From Clostridia bacterium (lineage in GTDB: Bacteria > Bacillota > Clostridia > Oscillospirales > CAG-272), in contig JAFQOG010000044.1 in NCBI GenBank assembly GCA_017420755.1, positions 1 to 64,000 on the forward strand: a DNA stretch of 64,000 bases, given 5' to 3'. This document shows positions 26,031 through 35,096 of the stretch, one piece after another; the stretch's first letter is position 1, and the number at the start of each line of letters is the position of its first letter. The notes beneath the pieces are model-generated. The model saw only the letters and a list, made by a program, of their open reading frames with translations, did no database searches and had not been told where the DNA came from. A program made the translations under genes and the position numbers.

Positions 26031-27641
26031 ATGTTAGTTAGAAAAAACCCCGTTTTACCGGGCTTTCATCCAGACCCTTGCATTTTAAGGGTAGGAAGCG
26101 ATTACTATCTTGCGACCTCAACCTTTCAATGGTTTGGAGGAGTGGAGCTATATCACTCTAAGGATTTAATAAATTGGGAGCAGCTGCCGTGCCCACTAAC
26201 AAGAAAAAGTCAGCTTGATTTGGAGGGATGTCCAAATTCGGGAGGAGTGTGGGCTCCGTGCCTTTCATATTCTGACGGAGTTTTTTACCTAATCTATACA
26301 AACGTGAAAAACTTCCACGGTATTTTTAAGGACACCCATAACTATCTTGTCACAACAACTGACCTTTATGGTGAGTGGAGTGAGCCAATTTATCTAAATT
26401 CCAGTGGCTTTGACCCATCGCTTTTCCACGACGATGATGGAAAGAAATATCTTGTCAATATGCGTTGGGACCATCGAATGGAGCATCACGATTTTGCTGG
26501 TATTTTAATGCAAGAATATGACCCTATGGCAAAAAAGCTTGTGGGAGAAATCAAAACGATATATAAGGGGACAGAAATAGGCGCGACAGAAGCGCCACAC
26601 CTATATAAAAAGGACGGCTACTATTATTTAATTGTTGCCGAGGGTGGCACAATGTATAACCACGGTGTGCGCTTAGCTCGCTCAAAAAGCATTTGGGGAG
26701 AGTACGAAAGCGACCCACAGCCGTTGCTTACAACAAGAAATAACCCCGAAAAATATATGCAAAGAACAGGTCACGCATCGTATATCGAGGCTGAAAATGG
26801 TCAAGGCTACCTCGCTTATCTTTGTGCAAGACCATTAAGAGAAAAAAAGGTAGTCGATTGGGCAGAGGGATGCTCAATTTTAGGGCGTGAAACCTGTATT
26901 GCTCCCGTAAAATGGGAAAACGGCTGGCTAAGGCTTGAAAATGGCGGAGAAGTACCACCAGAGGAATATTTTTCCAACCTTAAAGAGGTAAAATACGCAG
27001 AGAAGCCAGTGTGCGATAGCTTTAATACAGGCGTTTTGCCATTACATTATAAAACATTGCGCTCACCCTTATCCGACTTTGCAAATCTTAACGAGCGCGA
27101 GGGCTTTTTGCGCATTTATGGGCGCGAGGCAATCACCTCGTGCAACAAGCAAAGTATGGTTGCAAGAAGGCTTGATGCATTCAAGGCGGAAGCGACAACC
27201 GCGCTCGAATTTAGCCCCAAAACGCTACAAGAAATGGCAGGACTTACTGTATTTTACGATACCTACAACTTTTTCTATCTCTATATGTCACATAACGAGG
27301 AGATAAACGAAAACTGTCTTAGAATTATCGTTCGCGACAGCTTAAAATTCTATAATCCAATAGATAGTGGCAGAATTTTAATAGGAAAGAATGAAAAGGT
27401 GTGGCTACGCGCTAAGATAAATAGGCTAAATTTAGAATTTTACTATTCCTTAGATGGTGTTGATTATTTACCGATAGGTGGCTTACTTGATATGTCAAAT
27501 TTATGTGATGAGGCATATGGACTAATAGGTCACGAGGGGCATACAGGTACATTTATCGGTATGTGCTGTCAAGATTTGACTGGTCAAAAATCACACGCAG
27601 ACTTTGACTTTTTTGAATATAAAACAGAAGAAAACAGGTGA
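26031..27641 (+). CDS. GH43 family glycosidase (beta-xylosidase type)
   Basis: The protein has 536 residues. The five-bladed propeller holds the catalytic residues expected in GH43: Asp in GFHPDPC (base), Asp in GFDPSLFHD (pKa modulator) and Glu in TEAPHLY (acid). A C-terminal beta-sandwich domain (about 330-536) is like that of XynB-type beta-xylosidases. Known members act on xylo-oligosaccharides or arabinosyl side chains. There is no signal peptide. The ATG at 26031 has an AAAGGAG site. The gene lies 130 bp after the GH-D gene, with an R1 repeat and a remnant of another GH43 between, and 4 bp before the GH78 gene. Confidence 0.92.
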   Translation: MLVRKNPVLPGFHPDPCILRVGSDYYLATSTFQWFGGVELYHSKDLINWEQLPCPLTRKSQLDLEGCPNSGGVWAPCLSYSDGVFYLIYTNVKNFHGIFKDTHNYLVTTTDLYGEWSEPIYLNSSGFDPSLFHDDDGKKYLVNMRWDHRMEHHDFAGILMQEYDPMAKKLVGEIKTIYKGTEIGATEAPHLYKKDGYYYLIVAEGGTMYNHGVRLARSKSIWGEYESDPQPLLTTRNNPEKYMQRTGHASYIEAENGQGYLAYLCARPLREKKVVDWAEGCSILGRETCIAPVKWENGWLRLENGGEVPPEEYFSNLKEVKYAEKPVCDSFNTGVLPLHYKTLRSPLSDFANLNEREGFLRIYGREAITSCNKQSMVARRLDAFKAEATTALEFSPKTLQEMAGLTVFYDTYNFFYLYMSHNEEINENCLRIIVRDSLKFYNPIDSGRILIGKNEKVWLRAKINRLNLEFYYSLDGVDYLPIGGLLDMSNLCDEAYGLIGHEGHTGTFIGMCCQDLTGQKSHADFDFFEYKTEENR

Positions 27642-27645
27642 AATT

Positions 27646-29628
27646 ATGGCAAAATGGATATGGCATCCCGGTAGCTTTGAATTGTACCATTCTATGCTAC
27701 TTCATAATAGGCGCACAACCTCAAAAACGTACCCTGACGGTACAAGAAAAAGCGTTTATTACTACCCAATGTGGAGAATTGATTCGCCCAGCTTAAACGC
27801 AATTTTAGAGAAAAAGGCGACAATTTCTGTGGCAGAAACGCTTGAGTTTTATTCAAACACCGATACTGCCAATATGGTCGTTGATGGAATCGCATACGGC
27901 GTTGGCGCAAGGGTGAAAATTGAGCCTGGCGAGCATACGGTTTGCCTTCAAGGCTTTAAGGAAAGTGGCTTTGTTGCATTTTACGTAAAGGGTGATGTCT
28001 TTCAAACGGATAGAACCTATATAGTAAAGGGTGACGAGGGCAAAAATAGACACGCAGGGTATAGTGATTATTATACCGACCCTGCCGACAACCCCGAGGT
28101 TTTCAAGTTTTCATATAAAAGGCTTTATCCTGTGTCCAAAAAGCAAATAAACGGTGGCGTTTTGTTCGATTTTGGCAAGGAAATCTTTGGCAAGGTGAAT
28201 CTAAGCCTTCTTGATGGCAAGGAAAGATATGTCTCACTTGGCGAAAGCTATGAGGAGGCGCTTGATACAGCCTACTCAGAAATAGGCTTAAACGTAAACG
28301 GAAAAGAGCATACAAGTGGGTCTGTGGCATTTAGATACATATTTGTGCCCGATATAGAAAATTGCGAAGCATCCGTCGATTTTGAGTATTTACCGCTTGA
28401 AAATCGTGGCTCATTTGAGTGCGATAACGAAATGGTAAATAAGCTTTGGGATGTTTGTGCATACACAATGCTTTTAAACTCTCGCGAGGCGTTTTTTGAC
28501 GGAATTAAAAGAGACCGATGGGTTTGGTCGGGCGATGCTTACCAATCTTATTTTGTAAACTATTACCTTGCATTTGACTCCGACATTGTAAGAAGAAGCG
28601 TGCGTATGCTTCGCGGTGGCGACCCAATCAAAAAGCATATAAACACAATCTCTGATTACACATTTTTGTGGATTTCCTCAGTTTGGGATTACTATTTATA
28701 CACAGGTGACGAGGACTTTGTGCGCGATATTTACCCTGAAATACTTGATGTATGGGAATTTGTTGAGTCGCGACTTGATAGTGACGGAATGTATAAAAGA
28801 CAACCCGACGACTGGGTGTTTATCGACTGGTCGAGCTTTGATTCAAACGGACCTATCTCGGCAGAACAGATGCTTCTTGCCAGAGCCTATGAGACAACCA
28901 AAAAATTTGCATCATTGGTGGGCGATAGCGCTTGGGAAAAGCACGCGACAGAGCAATTTGAAAAAATAGTAAAAAAGACAAATGAGCTATACTGGAATGA
29001 AGAAAAGGGCGCATTTGTTGACGACTATAAGTCAGGCAAGGAAAACGTGACTCGCCACGCAAATATCTTTGCGCTTTTATTTGACTATACAAGCGAGGAA
29101 AGAAAAGAAAAAATCATTAAAAACGTGATTTTTAATGACGAAATAACAAAAATCACAACCCCATATTTTGAGTTTTATGAGCTTGATGCTATGTGCAAAA
29201 TCGGAAGCTTTAAATATATGACCGATATGTTAAATAGCTACTGGGGGGAGATGCTTCGTCTTGGTGCTACCACAATTTGGGAGGAGTTTGACCCAACAAA
29301 GAAGGGAATAGAGCACTACGAAATGTATGGCGGAAAGTACGAAAAGAGCCTTTGTCACGCATGGGGCGCATCCCCGATTTACTTGCTTGGCAAATACGCC
29401 CTTGGCGTTTATCCAACCGAAAATGGATATAAAAAATACGAGGTCAAGCCAAGCTTGATGTGCTTCGGTAAAATAAAGGGCACAGTTCCTACACCAAATG
29501 GCGATATTTTTGTATCGCTTGATGGTGAAAAGGTAGAGGTGCTCTCAGAAATTGATGGCGGAACACTGATTTTAGGCGAGAATAAATACGAAATAAAGAA
29601 AAACGAAAGGTTAGAGATAGCATTATGA
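27646..29628 (+). CDS. GH78-type alpha-L-rhamnosidase family protein
   Basis: The protein has 660 residues from the ATG at 27646. N-terminal beta-sandwich domains precede an (alpha/alpha)6 barrel beginning near residue 270. The barrel contains the family block FFDGIKRDRWVWSGD, with the Asp/Arg region of the active site, and ATTIWEEFDP with a candidate catalytic Glu. A C-terminal beta domain follows. Related enzymes release rhamnose from pectic or glycoside substrates, but the family is broad. It lacks a signal peptide. It sits between the GH43 gene (4-bp gap) and the FGGY kinase (ATGA overlap), so the three are translationally linked. Confidence 0.85.
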   Translation: MAKWIWHPGSFELYHSMLLHNRRTTSKTYPDGTRKSVYYYPMWRIDSPSLNAILEKKATISVAETLEFYSNTDTANMVVDGIAYGVGARVKIEPGEHTVCLQGFKESGFVAFYVKGDVFQTDRTYIVKGDEGKNRHAGYSDYYTDPADNPEVFKFSYKRLYPVSKKQINGGVLFDFGKEIFGKVNLSLLDGKERYVSLGESYEEALDTAYSEIGLNVNGKEHTSGSVAFRYIFVPDIENCEASVDFEYLPLENRGSFECDNEMVNKLWDVCAYTMLLNSREAFFDGIKRDRWVWSGDAYQSYFVNYYLAFDSDIVRRSVRMLRGGDPIKKHINTISDYTFLWISSVWDYYLYTGDEDFVRDIYPEILDVWEFVESRLDSDGMYKRQPDDWVFIDWSSFDSNGPISAEQMLLARAYETTKKFASLVGDSAWEKHATEQFEKIVKKTNELYWNEEKGAFVDDYKSGKENVTRHANIFALLFDYTSEERKEKIIKNVIFNDEITKITTPYFEFYELDAMCKIGSFKYMTDMLNSYWGEMLRLGATTIWEEFDPTKKGIEHYEMYGGKYEKSLCHAWGASPIYLLGKYALGVYPTENGYKKYEVKPSLMCFGKIKGTVPTPNGDIFVSLDGEKVEVLSEIDGGTLILGENKYEIKKNERLEIAL

Positions 29629-31154
29629 AAAAAATATTAGGTGTTGAGTTTGGCTCAACAAGAATTAAATCCGTTTTGATTAACGAAAAGGGCGAGGTTT
29701 TGGCAAGCGGTGCGCACGACTGGGAGAACCAGCTTGAGGGTGGCTTTTGGACATACTCCCTTGACGCAGTTTGGGCTGGTATGCAGGATTCATACGCTGA
29801 CCTTGTTAAAAATTACGGAGAGAAAATAGAGAGCCTTGACGCTATCGGTGTTTCTGCAATGATGCACGGCTATCTCGCGTTTGACAAGGATGACAATCTT
29901 TTGGTTCCGTTCAGAACCTGGAGAAACACAACAACTGCCGAAGCGCAAAACGAATTGACTCGCGAAATCAGCTTCAATATGCCTCAAAGATGGAGTGGTA
30001 CACACTTTTATCAAGCCGTTTTAAACAAAGAGGAGCATGTTAAGGATGTTGCATTTTTAACGACCTTAGCCGGCTATGTTCATTGGAAGCTAACAGGCAA
30101 AAAGGTGCTTGGCATTGGCGATGCTGCCGGTATGTTCCCAACAATTGAGAACGAATATGACAAGGAAAAGCTTGCAATTTATAATGGTCTATTAAAGAAG
30201 CACGGCGTTGATAAGAAATTAGAGAATTTACTCCCAACACCACTGATGGCAGGCGAAAACGCAGGCGTATTAACCTGTGAGGGTGCGCGCTTAATCGACC
30301 CAACTGGCACACTTAAATGTGGCGCTATTATGTGCCCACCGGAGGGCGATGCCGGTACTGGAATGGTTGCAACAAACGCAGTTAGAGTAAAGACAGGTAA
30401 CGTTTCAGCAGGAACAAGTGCCTTTGCTATGGTGGTTCTTGAAAAGCCACTTTCTCGTGTTAGCACAGAGATTGACGTTGTGGCAACACCATCAGGCAAA
30501 ACTGTTGCAATGGTACACGCAAACAACTTTACCTCTGAAATTAACGCGTGGGCTTCACTCTTTATGGAGGTTATCGAGCTTGCTGGTGGCAAAATAGGCA
30601 AGGGCAAGCTATATGATGCGCTTTATGAGGTTTCATTAAAGAGCGATTCCCAAGTTGGTGGACTTGTTGGCTACAACTTCTTATCTGGTGAGCCACTTGT
30701 TGGAATGGAAAGCGGTATTCCTATGGTAATGCGCAAGCCTGACGGAAAAATGAATCTTTCTAACTTTATGCAAATGCAATTATATTCAGCGCTTGGCGCT
30801 ATGAGCATTGGTATGGAAATCTTAGCTGAGGAAAAGGTTGAGATTGACGCAATTTGTGGTCACGGTGGATTTTTCAAATACCCATTTGTTGGCGCAAATG
30901 CAATGAGCGCGGCACTTTCTGCCCCTGTTACTGTTATGAAAAACGCAGGCGAGGGTGGTGCTTGGGGTGTTGCTCTCTTAGCTCTTTACGCAACTGAAAA
31001 CGAAAAGCCACTTGAAGACTTTCTTGATATGCAGTTTGCTTCGTGCGAAAAGGAAACAACGATTGCAAGCGACGAGGAAAAAGCAAAATTTGCACGCTTT
31101 ATGGTTGAATATAAAAAGGGCTTGGCTGTTGAAAAGTTGGCAACCGAGATATAA
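29625..31154 (+). CDS. FGGY-family carbohydrate kinase
   Basis: The protein has 509 residues. The N-terminal LGVEFGSTRIKSVLI is the phosphate-1 loop of the FGGY/actin-like fold, and GHGGFFKYPFVGANAMSAAL plus GEGGAWGVALLAL form the C-terminal nucleotide side. The family includes xylulokinase and ribulokinase, and GH43 and GH78 neighbours suggest a pentose or deoxysugar substrate, but I cannot assign which. The start overlaps the GH78 stop (ATGA). It is the last gene of the operon and is followed by a terminator. Confidence 0.88.
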   Translation: MKKILGVEFGSTRIKSVLINEKGEVLASGAHDWENQLEGGFWTYSLDAVWAGMQDSYADLVKNYGEKIESLDAIGVSAMMHGYLAFDKDDNLLVPFRTWRNTTTAEAQNELTREISFNMPQRWSGTHFYQAVLNKEEHVKDVAFLTTLAGYVHWKLTGKKVLGIGDAAGMFPTIENEYDKEKLAIYNGLLKKHGVDKKLENLLPTPLMAGENAGVLTCEGARLIDPTGTLKCGAIMCPPEGDAGTGMVATNAVRVKTGNVSAGTSAFAMVVLEKPLSRVSTEIDVVATPSGKTVAMVHANNFTSEINAWASLFMEVIELAGGKIGKGKLYDALYEVSLKSDSQVGGLVGYNFLSGEPLVGMESGIPMVMRKPDGKMNLSNFMQMQLYSALGAMSIGMEILAEEKVEIDAICGHGGFFKYPFVGANAMSAALSAPVTVMKNAGEGGAWGVALLALYATENEKPLEDFLDMQFASCEKETTIASDEEKAKFARFMVEYKKGLAVEKLATEI

Positions 31155-31164
31155 TATCAAAAAT

Positions 31165-31193
31165 AAAAGGGCACGATTTTCGTGCCCTTTTTA
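31165..31193 (+). terminator. Terminator of the glycan operon
   Basis: AAAAGGGCACG and CGTGCCCTTTTT flank the loop ATTTT, 10 bp after the kinase stop. Confidence 0.92.
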
Positions 31194-31221
31194 CTATTTT
31201 GCATTGTCTGAATGGGGATAA

Positions 31222-31251
31222 AGAAAAAAGGTGTCACGAATGTGACACCTT
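31222..31251 (-). terminator. Terminator of the HdeD-like gene
   Basis: AAGGTGTCAC and GTGACACCTT flank a 4-base loop. On the minus strand a run of T follows. Confidence 0.88.
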
Positions 31252-31264
31252 CCCTTTGTTTTAC

Positions 31265-31735
31265 TTAGTCTTTCTTACTCTTCAATGCGCCAACAAGACC
31301 GATAATGCCGTTGATAGCGAGAAGAATTCCAGCAATAAGGATAATAATGTTAGCAAGAGGACCAAATGCGATACCGATACCAACAATAATAGCCAAGATT
31401 GGGAAAACAAGCTCGAGTGCGTTCTTCATTCCACGCTTAATAACGTCAATAAGAGCGATAACACCCTTAACAGCGATCAATACGCCGAGAATGATTAAAG
31501 CAAGCCAAAGAACAGCCCAACAGAGTGCAACAAGTGCAATACCTATAACAAGGCTGATAGCGCCGCCTGCCCAGTTCTTCTTAACAAGCTCAAGAACGCC
31601 TGTAACGATGAACAATACGCCAACAGCAATCATTACCCATTTAAGTGTCTCTGATTGGAAAATCGCGAGAAGAACTCCAACAACAATGTAAAGGATTGAG
31701 GAGAAAAGCTCGTTATTACCTATTTTCTTCAACAT
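31265..31735 (-). CDS. DUF308/HdeD-like membrane protein
   Basis: The protein has 156 residues, nearly all hydrophobic, with about six short transmembrane segments in Gly/Ile/Val-rich pairs (for example LYIVVGVLLAIF and IAVGVLFIVTGVLELV). This is the DUF308/HdeD pattern, a family linked in some bacteria to acid or envelope stress. The function here is unknown. It starts with an AAAGGAG site and lies 29 bp downstream of the heparinase-like gene, probably in the same transcript. Confidence 0.8.
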   Translation of the reverse strand: MLKKIGNNELFSSILYIVVGVLLAIFQSETLKWVMIAVGVLFIVTGVLELVKKNWAGGAISLVIGIALVALCWAVLWLALIILGVLIAVKGVIALIDVIKRGMKNALELVFPILAIIVGIGIAFGPLANIIILIAGILLAINGIIGLVGALKSKKD

Positions 31736-31764
31736 AGTAAAACTCCTTTCTTTAATATTTATTA

Positions 31765-33462
31765 CTATTTATTCAAAAAGCTGATTTTTAATTCGAAATT
31801 GCGCTCGCCCTTATAAAGGGTGTAGTCAAGGCAATAACAAATTTGGTCATATGAACCGTTTTCGTCAGGGAATTGAGCCGAATATGGAACCTCGATAACC
31901 TTTAAAACGGAGTTTCTTGAGCCCTCAAGAACAGTGTCGTCAAGAGTAACCTTGTTTCCGTCAACAATTGGCTTTGTAGTTGTAACAAAGCGCTCTGTTG
32001 CGATGGTTGGTGCGTTAAATCTAAACTTGTCGTGCATTATTATTCCGTCGTCCTTGAAATAGAAGATTCTTTCTGCCTTTTCAAGGGTCTCAACGCCATA
32101 GCCAGCCTTGATGTCCATACTAACTGAGTCGTTTTCCTTGTTATATTTAGCGAAAACGATTTCACGTCTAACACCATCCTGTGGAATTCCGTTAAAGAAA
32201 GGAATATTGTGGGAAAGGGCAGATGGGTTGAAATTTGAATATCTGTCGTTTCCGTGATAGTTTTTCGTTTTAGCAGTTGGTCCTGGGTAACCAAGGTCGC
32301 AAAGAATTTGCTTGTTGTTTCTTGCTAAAATGAACGAGCCAACATCGTTATGGTTGTGGCTCTCGCCATTGTCACCGCCCTTACAGGTGAAGCCGTAATT
32401 ATCAGTACGCTTGGTAAAGTACGCACAGTTTTCTGCGTAGAACGAGCCGTTTTCAAGCTTGTCGGTCACGTTTTCTTGTTTAAAATACAAGAAGGTTCTT
32501 AAGCCGAATGAGAAGTGAACATAGCTGAAAAGGTTAACGTCAAGCATAGGAAGCTTTTGTACGTCATTTGGATAAACCTGACGAAGCATATGGGCAAGAC
32601 CATACCAGTAAACCTCCTTGAAGTTGCAGTCGCTATATGACGCAACAACCTTTGGTTGGAGGTACATTCTTTGAATATATGTAGAAATTGCCTTAACCTT
32701 GTCACGCTTGAACCAGTCAACCTCACCATTTGTGAATTCGCGCTCAAGCATAGCATAGTTACAGAAGAAGCCAAATCCAAAGCCCCAATACGCTGTACCC
32801 TCAACGCACATGCCGTCGTCGCGATAAGGCGCTAAGTAACATTCCATAGCGTCGTGTAGGCGCTTTTGGTATTTATAGTAAAGGTCTGGCGCTTCGTACA
32901 TAAGAACAGCACCGACTGATCCGTTGCAAACGGCTGTCCAGTTGTTATCGTGTGTTTCCCAGAAGAATTTTCTATTTACGTATGGCTCTATGGTTCTGCG
33001 TCTTATCTCTGCTGTCATACGGTCAACTAAAAGACGTGGGAATCTTTCTTTAAATAGGTGCTTGATTTCTGCCATCGAAAAGCCAACAGAGCAGGCAAAT
33101 ATATCAAGAAGCCCTGGGTCGTAGTCAGATGGCTTTCTTTGGTAGTAGTCGTTATAGTGGCCAAGAGGCGCCCAGGAATATTCGTTACAATAAGCCCAAA
33201 CAACCTGTAAAAGATTCTTATAGTATTCCTCGTTGTCAGGATAAATAAGAGCCATAAGGGCTGAATATTCAAGCTGATTGATAAGTCTGAAGTATGACTC
33301 GTGGTCGTTGTTGCCAATGACGTCAAAAACAGTTCTTGGCGCAATAATCTTACCATTGAAATATTTATCATACTCCGATTTTAGGTCGTCACGAAGACGA
33401 GCATAGTCGTCACTTGTTCGTACATTTTCCCAAAACTTTTCATCTTTTGCAAATTCAAACAT
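31765..33462 (-). CDS. Heparinase II/III-like protein
   Basis: The protein has 565 residues from the ATG at 33462 (GGAG site). The first 330 residues or so are an alpha/alpha toroid (DNNWTAVCNGSVGAVLM, GMCVEGTAYWGFGFGFF). The remainder is the beta-sandwich heparinase II/III domain with GDNGESHNHNDVGSFILARNN, whose His-Asn-His-Asn region binds metal or substrate in the family. Members are polysaccharide lyases for uronate-containing glycans. No signal peptide is seen, so short imported substrates are likely. A palindromic operator overlaps its promoter. Confidence 0.85.
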   Translation of the reverse strand: MFEFAKDEKFWENVRTSDDYARLRDDLKSEYDKYFNGKIIAPRTVFDVIGNNDHESYFRLINQLEYSALMALIYPDNEEYYKNLLQVVWAYCNEYSWAPLGHYNDYYQRKPSDYDPGLLDIFACSVGFSMAEIKHLFKERFPRLLVDRMTAEIRRRTIEPYVNRKFFWETHDNNWTAVCNGSVGAVLMYEAPDLYYKYQKRLHDAMECYLAPYRDDGMCVEGTAYWGFGFGFFCNYAMLEREFTNGEVDWFKRDKVKAISTYIQRMYLQPKVVASYSDCNFKEVYWYGLAHMLRQVYPNDVQKLPMLDVNLFSYVHFSFGLRTFLYFKQENVTDKLENGSFYAENCAYFTKRTDNYGFTCKGGDNGESHNHNDVGSFILARNNKQILCDLGYPGPTAKTKNYHGNDRYSNFNPSALSHNIPFFNGIPQDGVRREIVFAKYNKENDSVSMDIKAGYGVETLEKAERIFYFKDDGIIMHDKFRFNAPTIATERFVTTTKPIVDGNKVTLDDTVLEGSRNSVLKVIEVPYSAQFPDENGSYDQICYCLDYTLYKGERNFELKISFLNK

Positions 33463-33497
33463 AGGTATATCTCCATTTTGATAGCGTAAATTGCTAC

Positions 33498-33547
33498 AAA
33501 TTGTCCTAAGACAATTTAAGTATATCACCTATTTAATAAAAAATCAA
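33498..33547 (-). promoter_or_regulatory. Promoter and operator of the heparinase-like operon
   Basis: The minus strand reads TTGATT (33547-33542), a 17-bp spacer and TATACT (33524-33519). Immediately downstream lies a perfect inverted repeat, AAATTGTC-CTAA-GACAATTT (33498-33517), over the expected start of transcription. Its TTGTC-N4-GACAA form resembles GntR-family operators, which is an inference. Confidence 0.6.
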
Positions 33548-33598
33548 TTACTTAGCGCAAATTTAAGATGTAAAATATGACCAAAAACGACAATTCTC

Positions 33599-33628
33599 TT
33601 GACAAAGGGTGCGTAAAGGGTGTATAAT
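33599..33628 (+). promoter_or_regulatory. Promoter of mscL
   Basis: TTGACA (33599-33604), an 18-bp spacer and TATAAT (33623-33628). Confidence 0.8.
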
Positions 33629-33686
33629 TTTCTTGTATTTCACTGTGCAAAGCTCGGTGAATAAAATAAAAAAGGAGAAAACAAAA

Positions 33687-34310
33687 ATGAAGAAATTTTT
33701 TGGCGAGTTTAAGACCTTTATAACTCGTGGCAACATTGTTGACATGGCTGTCGGCGTTATTGTCGGCGGTGCGTTCACCGGCGTTGTTAATGGTCTATCT
33801 AACTTTATTCTAAAACCGATTATCAACTGGATTCTTTCACTCATGTTACCTGGCGAGGGACTTGCTGCGGCACTTACATTCTTCCCAGATTGCAAGGTTT
33901 ACAAGGACGTTGTAGATGAAGCCGGCGTTGTTATCGGTCAAGAGGTTGACCTGGCAAATTCAATTTACATAGACTGGGGCTCATTCATCAGTGCAATCAT
34001 CAACTTCATTCTTATCGCACTTGTTCTCTTTATGATTGTTAGAATCATCAATAGAGTAAGAGCAAAGCACGAAAAGATGGCAAACCTCGTTGTAAACGGC
34101 AAGGTTACAAAGGAAGAAAAGAAGGAAATGAAGGCGCAAGGCCTTAACTACAGAAGCACAGCAGACGTTGAGGTTTTCCGTGCTCAAAAGCAAGCAGCAG
34201 CTGACAAGGCAGCAAAGGAAGCCGCGGAAGCAGCAGCTCTTGAAAGATTAAACAACCCAACAACAGAGGATCTGCTTAAGAAGATTTGCACAATTCTTGA
34301 AAACAAGTAA
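33687..34310 (+). CDS. mscL: Large-conductance mechanosensitive channel
   Basis: The protein has 207 residues from the ATG at 33687, which has an AAAGGAG site. The N-terminal helix and first membrane segment FKTFITRGNIVDMAVGVIVGGAFTGVVNGL are diagnostic of MscL, the osmotic safety valve. The second membrane segment is SAIINFILIALVLFMIVRI. The family is usually 130-150 residues; here the periplasmic loop is somewhat long and the cytoplasmic C-terminus carries about 60 extra charged, Ala-rich residues (coiled-coil-like) before the final TEDLLKKICTILE bundle. It is monocistronic. Confidence 0.95.
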   Translation: MKKFFGEFKTFITRGNIVDMAVGVIVGGAFTGVVNGLSNFILKPIINWILSLMLPGEGLAAALTFFPDCKVYKDVVDEAGVVIGQEVDLANSIYIDWGSFISAIINFILIALVLFMIVRIINRVRAKHEKMANLVVNGKVTKEEKKEMKAQGLNYRSTADVEVFRAQKQAAADKAAKEAAEAAALERLNNPTTEDLLKKICTILENK

Positions 34311-34341
34311 GACTGCGACCTAAGGGCATAACCAAAATTAA

Positions 34342-34523
34342 AAGGCGAAAAAGAGGTACATCGTTTGTCGGTGCGCCTCTTTTGTTTATATAAGGTTGAA
34401 AAGCAAAGGCTTTTCTTCCAAGGCTAATGCCTTTTAATTTTTATCGGCGATTTTTACCTCTCGACGTACGTAAGTACGCCTTCGGATAAAAATCACCAAT
34501 TTCTGCTCCTTATCTCTTCGCCT
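34342..34523. repeat. R3 repeat, copy B (mscL-RAYT intergenic)
   Basis: The ends AGGCGAA-AAAGAG and CTCTTCGCCT (34514-34523) are inverted. An inner stem GATTTTTA / TAAAAATC (34449-34456, 34487-34494), extended by GG/CC and AT/AT, encloses the conserved core with CGACGTACGTAAGTACGCC (near 34462-34480). The following TTTCTGCTCCTTATCT box is shared with copies A and C. The mscL terminator lies within the element. Confidence 0.65.
34349..34386 (+). terminator. Terminator of mscL
   Basis: AAAAGAGG and CCTCTTTT with an interrupted inner stem are followed by a T-rich run, about 40 bp after the mscL stop. Confidence 0.75.
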
Positions 34524-34566
34524 GCTTGGAGTGCACAAGAACGGGTAAAACCGAAATCACCAAAAA

Positions 34567-34597
34567 CAAAAATCACACCGTCAAGGTGTGATTTTTT
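34567..34597. terminator. Terminator at the 3' end of the RAYT gene
   Basis: AAATCACACC and GGTGTGATTT flank GTCAA. T-rich stretches lie on both sides; the RAYT stop codon (34596-34598) abuts it. Confidence 0.8.
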
Positions 34598-35096
34598 AAT
34601 TGTAAAATTCATCCGTTTCCCGGTTTGTCGGGTTTTCGTAGATGTATCTTGAAATTTCCTCGTAGTCCTTTTTGTTGCGAATTACGTGGTCGTGAAAGGA
34701 GCGTTGCCACAGCTTTCCTTCATAACCTAATTTTCTTGATTCTCTTACGCATTGAGATTTAAACGCACAAACAACATTTGGTATTGTAGGGGAGGGGCTT
34801 GCTCCTCCCGTTTCCATAAGCAAAGAAAATATTATATGCATATGATTGGGCATAATAACATAATTTTCTATCTTTAAATTAGGGAAACGAGGCTCTAACA
34901 ATAGTAATTGTTTTTCTACAATATCACCTATTTGTGTTGTTTCTATTTCGGGAGGAGCAAGCCCCTCCCCTACGGAAATGTTTGATAATATGTGCGCTCT
35001 GTCTTGTGTACATATCGTTATAAAATAAGAATATCCTGCACCGTAATCAAACTCTTTTAATCTATTCGGTTTTCTTTTGGGTAAATCGTTTCCCAT
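34596..35096 (-). CDS. REP-associated tyrosine transposase (RAYT, IS200-like Y1)
   Basis: The protein has 166 residues. It holds the RAYT core YFITICTQDR, the HUH metal site in NYVIMPNHMHII, and the C-terminal block WQRSFHDHVIRNKKDYEEISRYIYENP containing the candidate catalytic Tyr. Y1 transposases nick single-stranded DNA next to hairpins; RAYTs are thought to move REP palindromes. Unusually, two segments of the protein (VGEGLAPPE and GGASPSPT) are encoded by a perfect 25-bp inverted repeat of REP type. The ATG directly follows the ansA stop, so translation may be coupled. An R3 repeat lies just downstream. Confidence 0.9.
   Translation of the reverse strand: MGNDLPKRKPNRLKEFDYGAGYSYFITICTQDRAHILSNISVGEGLAPPEIETTQIGDIVEKQLLLLEPRFPNLKIENYVIMPNHMHIIFSLLMETGGASPSPTIPNVVCAFKSQCVRESRKLGYEGKLWQRSFHDHVIRNKKDYEEISRYIYENPTNRETDEFYN
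34786..34810. repeat. R2 REP-type palindrome inside the RAYT gene, copy 1
   Basis: GTAGGGGAGGGGC...GCTCCTCCCG, itself an imperfect palindrome, is the exact reverse complement of 34949-34973. It encodes part of GGASPSPT in the transposase. Confidence 0.92.
34949..34973. repeat. R2 REP-type palindrome inside the RAYT gene, copy 2
   Basis: This is the exact reverse complement of 34786-34810 over 25 bp, 138 bp away. It encodes VGEGLAPPE in the transposase. Confidence 0.92.

Noticed and set aside
34596-35096. Reading the RAYT gene as a full insertion sequence
   Set aside because: There is no second transposase gene, target duplication or IS200-type end pair; it is a single domesticated-type RAYT.
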